From positions 1 through 42,837 of the forward strand of contig JACQHZ010000245.1 of the NCBI GenBank assembly GCA_016198745.1: 42,837 nucleotides of DNA, in the 5' to 3' direction. The notes below the pieces were generated by a model that worked only from the letters and a program-made list of their open reading frames with translations, made no database searches and was not told the DNA's origin. The position numbers and the translations under genes were made by a program. Positions 1-8,292 of the stretch are shown here, piece after piece (position 1 is the first letter of the stretch; each line of letters starts with the position of its first letter). The DNA is from Verrucomicrobiota bacterium (lineage in GTDB: Bacteria > Verrucomicrobiota > Verrucomicrobiia > JABWAM01).

Positions 1-387
1 CCGGGTTGTCACCGCTCACTTCAAGATCGGCCACTCTGTGACGGGTAAGGTTGTCACTTCTACCCCATCTGTCCGGGACCAGGGGAATCCGCAGACTCCG
101 TCCATCAAATAGCGTGTAAGCATCGCCATCTATTACCCTGCTCACGCTCACAGTTCCAGAAACTCGCTCACAATCCCCTGCTCAAGGCCGCAAATTTTGA
201 GCGCGAAACCGTCCCCGTGCCTTGGCTTGACAATCGACAGCTCACCTTTACTCTCGGATAGTCCGGATCGCTCCGTGGGGTTAGCTCAATCAATTAACAT
301 GGGAATCCGGGCTAGCACAGGGATTCCGTCCCCCGCTCCGGGCCAGCCCCAAAATCAAAATTCCTATCCTTAATTCATGGGTGACCC
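1..387. other. Region without a callable gene
   Basis: No complete gene is visible. Two open stretches on the plus strand end at stops at 110-112 and 259-261 in different frames. Either could be the tail of a gene entering from the left edge or of a frameshifted one, but I recognise neither. No convincing terminator or RNA gene was seen. Confidence 0.3.
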
Positions 388-432
388 TTGACTCTTCCGT
401 GGATTATGAAGCCCGGACTGAACCCCACCCCG

Positions 433-960
433 ATGAAATACATTGTTCCTTTGACGTTGAGAATTGCAGGTGGACTTTCCCTGTTCGCTGCTCACCTACT
501 TGCTCAAACGAATACAGCCCCGGCAAAATGTCGCATTGAATCCATTCCGCCCGGTGCGTTATTAGTGCGCTGCGTTAAGTCACCACCGGATTTGATTGAA
601 CTTGGAGAAACACCCATTGCTGTTAACGTCCCATTAAATCGAGAGGAAACATTAGCGTTATTGATGCCGGGATATGAAATGGAATACTTGGGAGAAGCCA
701 CACATGGTGTTTTCACTGTTTATATGTTTCCCATTGCGGTGGATGACGCCATTGCCAAAGAATTGCCAAATTATCCCGGAGATGCTCCGGTGAATGCATT
801 GAAGGTTCTGCAGAAAGCTGAGGAGCTTCTCGCTTCAAAACCAGAACAGAGAAGGAAGGCCTTCACTGAACTAAAATATGCCCGCGATGAGTGGGTTCTG
901 TCAAATAAGGCGGCCAAAAATCCATGCTGGATTTTGCCCTGGTACGCCTCTGTCGTTTAG
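433..960 (+). CDS. Secreted PEGA-like domain protein (probably frameshifted)
   Basis: The start at 433 puts a hydrophobic signal peptide at the N terminus (MKYIVPLTLRIAGGLSLF, then a small-residue region before the QTNTAP stretch); an upstream ATG at 388 would only add a proline-rich tail. After the signal, the segment with IESIPPGALL, LGETPI and MPGYEMEYLG fits a PEGA domain, a small surface-associated beta domain. The C-terminal part is helical and charged. The frame stops at 960, while a charged helical frame opens inside it at 924. One extra A in the A5 run at 916-920 would fuse the two into a protein of roughly 265-280 residues. Function beyond an exported PEGA-like protein is unknown. 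Confidence 0.55.
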   Translation: MKYIVPLTLRIAGGLSLFAAHLLAQTNTAPAKCRIESIPPGALLVRCVKSPPDLIELGETPIAVNVPLNREETLALLMPGYEMEYLGEATHGVFTVYMFPIAVDDAIAKELPNYPGDAPVNALKVLQKAEELLASKPEQRRKAFTELKYARDEWVLSNKAAKNPCWILPWYASVV

Positions 961-1226
961 CCGGATTTTATGTGGCTTCTGCGGATTTTGAGGATGCCAG
1001 TTCTAGAGCCATCGAGACCGCAGAACGTGACACGAAGAAGCTTGAAATCGAGCTTTTAGGTCGAATTCATGAAAAAAACCGGTCGGAGATTCGCGAGGAA
1101 GTCATTGAGCAAGGCGACTCTCAATCCAAATCATGGTCGCAAATTGTAGCCCAGGAAAAAGTAAAAGAGAAGGCGGATAAATGTAAGGAGCTTATAGAAA
1201 AGATTCGGAAGGGATTCGGTTTCTAA
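924..1226 (+). pseudogene. Frameshifted C-terminal part of the PEGA-like protein
   Basis: This 100-residue frame overlaps the preceding one by 37 bases in another frame. It begins with a hydrophobic segment (LVRLCRLAGFYVASADF) and continues as a highly charged, probably coiled-coil helix rich in E and K. No separate ribosome binding site is evident before the ATG at 924. I read it as the displaced C terminus of the upstream gene after an indel in an A5 homopolymer, or a sequencing or assembly error. The alternative is a genuine overlapping second gene. Confidence 0.4.
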
Positions 1227-1275
1227 GAGCGTGTTTTAAAAAGAAGGGGTCCGGAATGGTACGGAGCTGAGGGGC

Positions 1276-1751
1276 TTATTTTTTGCCTCGGAAAAGGCAT
1301 AAGGCCACGTTTTGAGCCATTTGCAGGGTTTTCCATCGGTTTTTCAATCGGGAATCCTCTCCGATCATCTTTCTGATACGGGTAATCCCGTGGCTCATGG
1401 TTCCCCTGGTCTTCACTCCCAAGTGTAACGCAAGCCATGGCACGCGAACCTTGGTCTGATGGCGCACCCACTTGCCCAGCAAATACCGATCCAGTCCTTG
1501 CACCTCTTGCGTGGTGGCATTGCCCAAGACATTGGCCCCTTGGCCAACAGGTTCCACACCCGGTCCGCTTCCATTTCCTCCACCACATCCCCGGATCAAT
1601 TGTCGCTCACCCTTGGTTTCGCAGCCAGACCCTCCAGTTTCTCCTTCATTCTGGCCACAAAATCCTCCCCAAAAAAGGGTTCCAGGTGATTGCCCCGATT
1701 CATCACATGGAAGATGGCGCCGGGAAATTCAATGCGGGGAGATCGAGGCAT
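1276..1751 (-). pseudogene. Decayed REP-associated tyrosine (Y1/RAYT-type) transposase
   Basis: The minus-strand frame from 1751 starts with MPRSPRIEFPGAIFHVMNRG, the characteristic N terminus of Y1_Tnp-type REP-associated transposases, including the H-V-M-N-R-G-N block. The frame stops at 1596, and the catalytic middle (second metal-binding histidines and the tyrosine) is missing. A second frame from about 1599 to 1276 carries the C-terminal helix-turn-helix typical of the longer members (LGVKTRGTMSHGITRI, then a charged helix). The gene is therefore both internally deleted and frameshifted and should be inactive. RAYT proteins are known to mobilise REP or REPIN palindromes, and palindromic doublets occur elsewhere in this window (24579, 30495, 41409). 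Confidence 0.7.
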
Positions 1752-1841
1752 GTGGGCATCCTGTCAAAGCACCATTTCAAGTGTCAACCCCTAAACCAGC
1801 ATGAAACGTTGCCATTACACCAATGGTGTAACGTGTCGCAT

Positions 1842-2159
1842 TCACAGTTTCATGTGCTGGTTCCATGCTTGGCGCACGCGTTGCAAATCAGCGGGCGAAA
1901 GCTCCCCGATCTTCGTCTGAAGGAGGTGTTTCTCCGCCGATACCAGCCGCGTCAGCCGGGCTGTCGAAGGCTTCAACAAACCTGCTGCCTGCCAGTCAAG
2001 AATTTCAATTTCCAACGGCCCAGAATGTCTTGTCGAGGTGACGCGACAGATGAGACTGTCGTTGCCCAGGTCCATCAAGACGAGGGCCGGTCTTGGTTTG
2101 CTGAACTGGCCGGAAGTGAAAGGAAACGAGCAGATGAAGATTTCACCGCGCTGAAGCAT
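1842..2159 (-). CDS. MazF/PemK-family toxin
   Basis: The start at 2159 gives MLQRGEIF, the usual MazF/PemK opening, followed by KPRPALVL, CRVTST and the C-terminal LTRLVSAEKHLL and LSPADLQRVRQAW blocks. At about 105 residues it is full length for the family. An upstream in-frame ATG at 2192 would add 11 residues with no family similarity. The gene overlaps the end of the upstream antitoxin by 17 bases, the normal tight coupling of type II toxin-antitoxin operons. MazF toxins are sequence-specific endoribonucleases; that activity is inferred from family membership. Expression probably comes from the promoter at 2371-2399. Confidence 0.8.
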   Translation of the reverse strand: MLQRGEIFICSFPFTSGQFSKPRPALVLMDLGNDSLICRVTSTRHSGPLEIEILDWQAAGLLKPSTARLTRLVSAEKHLLQTKIGELSPADLQRVRQAWNQHMKL

Positions 2160-2364
2160 ATTGGTCGTAAACGGAATCTTCCGGTGAATCATCCTTCATG
2201 AATTGTTCATAAGCCCCTGATCGCCAAGCGGCGTCTTCGATATCTTCAGGAAACAGAAGGATCACCTTCGCCTTTCCGCTCTGCGGAATCTGCGGCGCAA
2301 CTTGTGACGGGATAGGCAACGCCGTGGTTCCCCGCATCTCGACCTCAAATTCAACAGCCTTCAT
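2143..2364 (-). CDS. Putative antitoxin of the MazF-like pair
   Basis: This 73-residue acidic protein begins MKAVEFEVEMRG, has a central beta-strand-like part (AKVILLFPEDIEDAAW) and ends in a disordered charged tail (DDSPEDSVYDQYASAR), as expected of an antitoxin that wraps its toxin. It overlaps the toxin gene and is transcribed first. I do not recognise its DNA-binding family with certainty. It shares the MKA-(V/I)-E opening with the AbrB-type antitoxin at 41689-41943. The ATG lies about where transcription from the upstream promoter should begin, so the mRNA may be leaderless. Confidence 0.6.
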   Translation of the reverse strand: MKAVEFEVEMRGTTALPIPSQVAPQIPQSGKAKVILLFPEDIEDAAWRSGAYEQFMKDDSPEDSVYDQYASAR

Positions 2365-2370
2365 AATTGG

Positions 2371-2399
2371 ACCTTAATGGCGGGAACCGGTTTCGTCAA
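2371..2399 (-). promoter_or_regulatory. Sigma70-type promoter of TA pair 1, probably leaderless
   Basis: On the minus strand, TTGACG (2399-2394) is followed after exactly 17 bases by TAAGGT (2376-2371). Transcription would start near 2364, at the first base of the antitoxin ATG. The second TA pair has the same arrangement (41953-41981), which raises confidence in both. Confidence 0.45.
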
Positions 2400-2499
2400 C
2401 AATAATCCCGGCTGCGACACAATCGCAGGATGAGAAAACCGCTTGCTCCGTGGCGCAGGGTGTTTCACAATGGGCCGGCTGAATTCACTTATTCCGACC

Positions 2500-3483
<984 letters not shown>

Positions 3484-3484
3484 A

Positions 3485-5278
3485 ATGGCACAACGGGTTT
3501 TCACGTCTTTCGGGGGATTCGCGTTGGTCGGCATCGCGCTCGTGTTGTTGTTTCATCGCCTCGGCGTGGAGGACCTCGGCAGCGCCGACGAGGCGGTTCA
3601 TGGCCAGGTCGCGCGGGAAATGGCGAGGGACGGTCATTGGCTGTATCCGACCTATCGTGGCGAACCTTATTTCGAAAAACCGCCGCTCAAATTCTGGCTC
3701 ACGGCCGTCACCTTCCGCGTCGCGGGAGAATCGGAGTTCACCGCCCGCCTGTGGTCCGCCCTTTTCGCCCTGGGCGCGGTGTGGGGCGTGGCGCGTCTGG
3801 GCGCGGTCATGTTCAACAGAAAAGTCGGATGGGCCGCCGGGCTTGTCCTTGTGACAACGTGGGAGTTCCTCTTCGATCATTGCGCGCGCACCGGCGAGCT
3901 GGACAGCGCATTGCTATGTTTCATGACATTTTCCGTGGAGGCCTTATGGCGATTTCGCGGGACGGGCGATCCGCGGTTCCTCCGACATGCGGCGGTTTCG
4001 CTGGCGCTGGGTTTCCTGATCAAGGGGCACCTGGCGTTGCTGCCCCTGTTGTGGCTGCCTTGGGTTTGGCGTGTTCCCATCGCTCCGGGCAACGTTCGTC
4101 AACCGATCCGCGCGCGGCATATCGCGGTGTCCCTCCTGATTTTCTTTGGGATTGCGGCGCCCTGGTTTCTTTTTCAATGGCGCCATTACGGCAATCTCTT
4201 TTGGGCGTATATGATCCGCCACAATCTCACCGGCTATGCCATGGGAAAGGTTGAGAACGCCGACACGTCCATCTGGTACTATGTGGACCGGATGGTGTCG
4301 CTCGATTATCCGTGGCCTCCCCTGATGATCCTGGGCGGGTTGTTCTGGTTTCAGCGCGACCGGACCGGCGATTTTCCGAGAATTCATGCCGCGCGCGCGT
4401 GGTTGCTGGCGTGGTTGGGGACGACCATCCTTGTCCTTGCGTGTTCAAAGACGAAACTGCCCTGGTATCATTTGCCGGCGATGATTCCGCTGGCCCTCAT
4501 GGCCGGGTTTGCGGTCGAACGGTGTTTGCGGGCGGCCGGAGACGAACGCATGCGCCGGTGGAACTGGTTCTGGCTGGTTTTACACGTTGGATTGTTTTTT
4601 TTCGTTCGCGGCTTTGCGCATTGCGCGCGAGGATGCCTTGCGGCCTGGATCGAGCAGGACCGGGCAACTCTGGCGAATTATGCGTACCACTTTTTCGAGA
4701 ACCCGGGTCAACGCAGCGTGGTCGTGGCGCTGGCGATGTTGTTTGCGATGATCCTCGGAGGAGGCGTTGTGTTCGGGGCAAGAATCGTGCGCCGCAGGTC
4801 GTGTCTCGCAAAAGCGTCTTTCTGGCGGACACAATGCGGGTTGTGTCTGGGGCTTGCCGTGGGATTCGCCTGGCTGGAGACGTGGAAACCGCAGGTGTCG
4901 GAGGGCGCGCGTGAGACCGTCCAGCAGATGCTCATGCGCGGCAGGTCGCAGGACGGGATCGTGACGGTTCATCTGTTCGACGGTTTCAGAGCGCATGCGC
5001 CGCATTATTCGCTTTCACCCTCGTTGTACTACTATCTTGCCTCCTCTCCGCAAACGCGTCTTCACCATCATCCGACCGACGAGACGGAATGGCGTCGTTT
5101 TGCGGCAACCATGAATGAACCTTGTCTCGCCGTGATCCCGTCGGCATGGAAAATAGCGGCGGAAAACGAACGGTTTGCTGCAATTGGAAAGACAGGCCAG
5201 GCGCGGTGGATTTATATTGGGACCGCACGGCCATTTCCAAACGGCGCTGCCGGCAAGGGCGGCAATCCTTCCCGATAA
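3485..5278 (+). CDS. GT39/ArnT-like membrane glycosyltransferase
   Basis: A polytopic inner-membrane protein of 597 residues resembling the PMT/ArnT family, which uses polyprenyl-phosphate sugars to glycosylate periplasmic targets. The N terminus holds a first membrane helix, then the conserved luminal block DEAVHGQVAREMARDG (D-E of the GT-C motif) and FEKPPLKFWL, followed by about ten further hydrophobic segments and a soluble C-terminal domain. It directly follows gmd (TGA-A-ATG), suggesting a role in transferring or processing surface sugars. The acceptor cannot be told from sequence. Its 3' end overlaps the convergent epimerase gene by 67 bases. Confidence 0.82.
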   Translation: MAQRVFTSFGGFALVGIALVLLFHRLGVEDLGSADEAVHGQVAREMARDGHWLYPTYRGEPYFEKPPLKFWLTAVTFRVAGESEFTARLWSALFALGAVWGVARLGAVMFNRKVGWAAGLVLVTTWEFLFDHCARTGELDSALLCFMTFSVEALWRFRGTGDPRFLRHAAVSLALGFLIKGHLALLPLLWLPWVWRVPIAPGNVRQPIRARHIAVSLLIFFGIAAPWFLFQWRHYGNLFWAYMIRHNLTGYAMGKVENADTSIWYYVDRMVSLDYPWPPLMILGGLFWFQRDRTGDFPRIHAARAWLLAWLGTTILVLACSKTKLPWYHLPAMIPLALMAGFAVERCLRAAGDERMRRWNWFWLVLHVGLFFFVRGFAHCARGCLAAWIEQDRATLANYAYHFFENPGQRSVVVALAMLFAMILGGGVVFGARIVRRRSCLAKASFWRTQCGLCLGLAVGFAWLETWKPQVSEGARETVQQMLMRGRSQDGIVTVHLFDGFRAHAPHYSLSPSLYYYLASSPQTRLHHHPTDETEWRRFAATMNEPCLAVIPSAWKIAAENERFAAIGKTGQARWIYIGTARPFPNGAAGKGGNPSR

Positions 5279-6114
5279 CTCGGATGGCGCGGCGCCCATC
5301 CCTGAGCGCGCAGCCGATGATTGGAAATCCGGCGGTTGGCCGCGGTCCCTTCGCGTCCGCCGCGCCCCAGAGGGGCATCTGGTTGAAAACGAGGCGGCGG
5401 ACGCCCCAGATGCCGGCAGAGCCAGGCGACGTAGTCCCGCTGCAAAACGGGCGCGTCATCGGTTACGTTGAAGATTCTGAACGCGCGATCTTCGTTGCCG
5501 GAGCGCATCAGAAAAAGGATGGCTTGAACCGCATCATCGCGATGAATCTGGTTGATCCAGCGATTGCCGTCGCCGGGCAGCGTTTCCGCCCCGCCGCGCA
5601 GTTTGTCCAAAACGGCGTGCCGTCCAGGCCCGTAAACACCCGACAGGCGCAACACCCGCGCGGTGAAGCGGCGGGCGGCGGCAGCGCGCAGGAGATTCTC
5701 TGTTTCGAGCAGGCGCTTTCCGTTTTCGTGCGGCGGTTCAGCGGGGGCATCCTCGGCCACCCACCCGCCGTCGGTTTGAGCGTAAACCGCGGTGCTGCCA
5801 GTGAAAAAAAAATAGCGCGGCGGTTGCGATTCCAACGCGGAAAGAACCTGCCGCATTCCCTCGACATAAGTGCGACGGTAATCCCCGCCGCGTGATGACA
5901 CCGAAAAAACAACCATGTCCGCGCCGCCTTCACAAGCCATGCGCGCTCCATCCGATGTTGAACAATCGGCGACGCGGGGCTGGATTCCCAACGCGATGAT
6001 CGCTTGCTCGGAGCCGGTTGAACGCGTCACGCCGATCACCTCATGCCCGTGGCGCACCAACTCCGCTCCAAGGGCCGATCCCACGTAACCGCATCCGAGA
6101 ATAATTGTCCGCAT
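5212..6114 (-). CDS. YeeZ-like NAD(P)-dependent epimerase/dehydratase (SDR)
   Basis: An SDR-fold protein of 300 residues. It starts MRTIILGCGYVGSALG, with the GxGxxG-type nucleotide-binding loop (G-C-G-Y-V-G), then FFFTGSTAVYAQTDGGWV, the active-site strand with STAVY, and LRLSGVYGPGR. The canonical YxxxK pair is not obvious; ENGKRLLETE occupies that region, as in the YeeZ branch. The substrate is unknown. The start at 6114 is supported by AAGGTGG five bases upstream; a longer frame to 6150 lacks family similarity. The C terminus overlaps the end of the convergent glycosyltransferase gene, so the last 20 or so residues are constrained by both strands. Confidence 0.75.
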   Translation of the reverse strand: MRTIILGCGYVGSALGAELVRHGHEVIGVTRSTGSEQAIIALGIQPRVADCSTSDGARMACEGGADMVVFSVSSRGGDYRRTYVEGMRQVLSALESQPPRYFFFTGSTAVYAQTDGGWVAEDAPAEPPHENGKRLLETENLLRAAAARRFTARVLRLSGVYGPGRHAVLDKLRGGAETLPGDGNRWINQIHRDDAVQAILFLMRSGNEDRAFRIFNVTDDAPVLQRDYVAWLCRHLGRPPPRFQPDAPLGRGGREGTAANRRISNHRLRAQGWAPRHPSYREGLPPLPAAPFGNGRAVPI

Positions 6115-6171
6115 GGGCGCCACCTTAATACAAGTGACGGCGCGCGGCAACGCGCCGCCGCAAAACTTCTG

Positions 6172-7536
6172 TCATTTGCTGGCGAGCAATTTCTTGACCC
6201 GCTTGAGGTCATCGACATTTGGAAAGAGGGTGACGGAGGCGGAGACTTGATCGACGAGACCAATCCCGACGCCGCCCGGCAGGCGGCGCAGAATCTCGAT
6301 ACCGGCCTCCTGAACCGGAGAACCGTCTCCCTTGACCTGGAAAATTGCGAGGTTGAGCGCGACTGCGGCCGCGGCTTCCCGGTCAGGATGCAAGAGAATG
6401 ATTTGCACCGCTTCACGCACACGGTGAGGATCATAGTTCCTCCCACTGCGATAACCGAAATGCATGATCGCACGTTCAGCTTCCCTGAGGGCGGGCGGCA
6501 TCTCGCCACCCGCAAGTTCACGCGAAAATTCAAGGGCTTTGAAGTATTCCGCGACACTGCTCGCCGACTTCATGATCGAGGGCAAGATGGGAGCGGCTTC
6601 CCGGATGTGGAGCTTCGAGCAGGCTATCAGTTCCGTATAGACAGACTTTTTCCCAGCGCCTTCCTTGAGCCATTGAAGGTAAAGTCCCCGGGCCTTTTCA
6701 TCCGCTTTATACAAGAGAAGGTTACGAGCAGCGCTGGACGCCTCGTGATCTCCAAGCGAAACACATTCGATCAGGAAATCAACCGCACGTTCGTCTTTAC
6801 TGTATTCAAATGACTGAATCGCCAGCTCTCGTTTCGGGTGTTTTGTCGCGATCGCTTCCCGAACCACGTCAAAACTGCGGGGAATGGACCTGGCGAGGAT
6901 CGCCATGGACCCGCCGACGGTGCTATTTGTGATGTCAGGGATTGACAGACCTCGCAGAGCCGCTGCAAACGGGTCGTCGCCCCCCTTGATCTGAAGCGCC
7001 TCCTGGAGATCAACCCATTCAATGATCGGCATGTAGGCAAACCAGGAATGACCGGAACCATGTCCCAAGAAGGCGACATCACGGTAACACCGATGTGATT
7101 GGCTACAGAGAGGGATCATCTTCTTGATCTGCTCGATGGTGTTTTGACTGGGGACGCGCTGGACAACCCATATCTGAACGACGTCCTCGATCCGCCTCAT
7201 GTGCTCCAACCGCACGGATTCCGGGAGATCCATGTACTTGCGCGTCAACTTGTCATGCACCGTGGCGCTTTGTGGCGAATCCTTCAAATCCCATTGCGTT
7301 TGGCAGAAGGTAAAAACGGTGGCGGGCGTGCCGTTTTCGAGCGTGACGCACTCGGTTGTCTTGAGTTCGCCAATTCCATCCACGCATTCGACGGCACGGA
7401 GGAGGCCGCGGGTGACGGAATCCGGGAAATCTTTCGTGACCGGCAACGTTTCGCACCCAACGAGTAGGGAGAGGCTCGCCATACCGGCGCACATGATTCC
7501 CCTGCAATTCCACCCGTTGGCATCCTCCCATCCCAT
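6172..7536 (-). CDS. Lipoprotein with HEAT-like repeats, function unknown
   Basis: The strong GGAGG five bases upstream selects the ATG at 7536. A hydrophobic stretch ending in the lipobox LVGC (ASLSLLVGC) predicts lipid attachment at cysteine and export. The remainder is largely alpha-helical; from the middle on, the spacing of motifs such as AIATKHPKRELAIQSFE, KDERAVDFLIECV and DHEASSAARNLLL suggests HEAT/ARM-type repeats, usually protein-interaction scaffolds. I do not recognise a named family. It stands alone between the epimerase and queE genes, with no sign of an operon. Confidence 0.6.
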   Translation of the reverse strand: MGWEDANGWNCRGIMCAGMASLSLLVGCETLPVTKDFPDSVTRGLLRAVECVDGIGELKTTECVTLENGTPATVFTFCQTQWDLKDSPQSATVHDKLTRKYMDLPESVRLEHMRRIEDVVQIWVVQRVPSQNTIEQIKKMIPLCSQSHRCYRDVAFLGHGSGHSWFAYMPIIEWVDLQEALQIKGGDDPFAAALRGLSIPDITNSTVGGSMAILARSIPRSFDVVREAIATKHPKRELAIQSFEYSKDERAVDFLIECVSLGDHEASSAARNLLLYKADEKARGLYLQWLKEGAGKKSVYTELIACSKLHIREAAPILPSIMKSASSVAEYFKALEFSRELAGGEMPPALREAERAIMHFGYRSGRNYDPHRVREAVQIILLHPDREAAAAVALNLAIFQVKGDGSPVQEAGIEILRRLPGGVGIGLVDQVSASVTLFPNVDDLKRVKKLLASK

Positions 7537-7605
7537 ATTCTCCTCCGGGATCATGTGATGGGATGATACCTTGGAAACTATCGGAACACAAGAACGAGAT
7601 GCGGG

Positions 7606-8292
7606 TTAAACCCCGCGATGGGTTGGGGGCCAGACGAACTTGTGAATCTGGGGTTGAAACCGCACCGGCAGCCTTTCCTCCAGGATCCATTCCACGAGCG
7701 TCTTCGGGTCGAGACCCGCGTGCCCCCGCGTCTGTCCGGGCGTCTCCGCCGTCTTGAACGTTGGCGAAAACAGCACACAACGTGTCTTTTGGTTCAGCGC
7801 GTGTCTCCTCACCCGGTCGCGCGCCCACTCGAAATCCGCGCGCGTTCCGATCACGAACTTCACCTCGTCGTTCGCGCCGAGACAATCCAGATTGGACATC
7901 AGATTGCGATCACACTCGCCGCTGGATGGGCATTTCCAGTCCATGATCCGAATGATGCGCGAGTCCGCCTTCGAAATGTCATGCGCGCCGCTGGTCTCGA
8001 GCAGCGTCGTTTTCCCGCTGTCGCACAATCGCGTCATCAGCGGAAAAACGCCTTTTTGAAGAAGCGGTTCGCCTCCCGTGATTTCCACAAGCGGACAGCG
8101 AAACGTTTCGATCCTGCCCAGGATTTCTTCCAGCGGCATGCGCGCGCCTTCTGTGAAAGCAAAGGCGGAATCGCAGTAAGCGCAACGCAAATCGCAGCCA
8201 GTCAACCGGACAAAGACGCACGGCAACCCCACGAAGGACGACTCCCCCTGGATGCTGAGGTAAATTTCGCTGATCTGAAGATGATCGTTCAA
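7606..8292 (-). CDS. queE: 7-carboxy-7-deazaguanine synthase
   Basis: A radical SAM enzyme that contracts 6-carboxytetrahydropterin to 7-carboxy-7-deazaguanine on the queuosine/7-deazapurine pathway. It shows YLSIQGESSFVG, the cluster motif with C33, C37 and C40 (CDLRCAYC), VEITGGEPL at about 69-77 and DWKCPSSGE, all typical of QueE; length 228 is normal. The start is a TTG at 8292 that overlaps the TGA of the upstream VWA gene (TTGA), implying translational coupling. No other queuosine genes are in the window. Near its C terminus HKFVWPP corresponds to the family's QxHKxxW-type end. Confidence 0.9.
   Translation of the reverse strand: MNDHLQISEIYLSIQGESSFVGLPCVFVRLTGCDLRCAYCDSAFAFTEGARMPLEEILGRIETFRCPLVEITGGEPLLQKGVFPLMTRLCDSGKTTLLETSGAHDISKADSRIIRIMDWKCPSSGECDRNLMSNLDCLGANDEVKFVIGTRADFEWARDRVRRHALNQKTRCVLFSPTFKTAETPGQTRGHAGLDPKTLVEWILEERLPVRFQPQIHKFVWPPTHRGV

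Noticed and set aside
1437-2201. A 254-codon plus-strand frame
   Set aside because: It is antisense to both the transposase remnant and the MazF-like toxin gene, which have clear family motifs.
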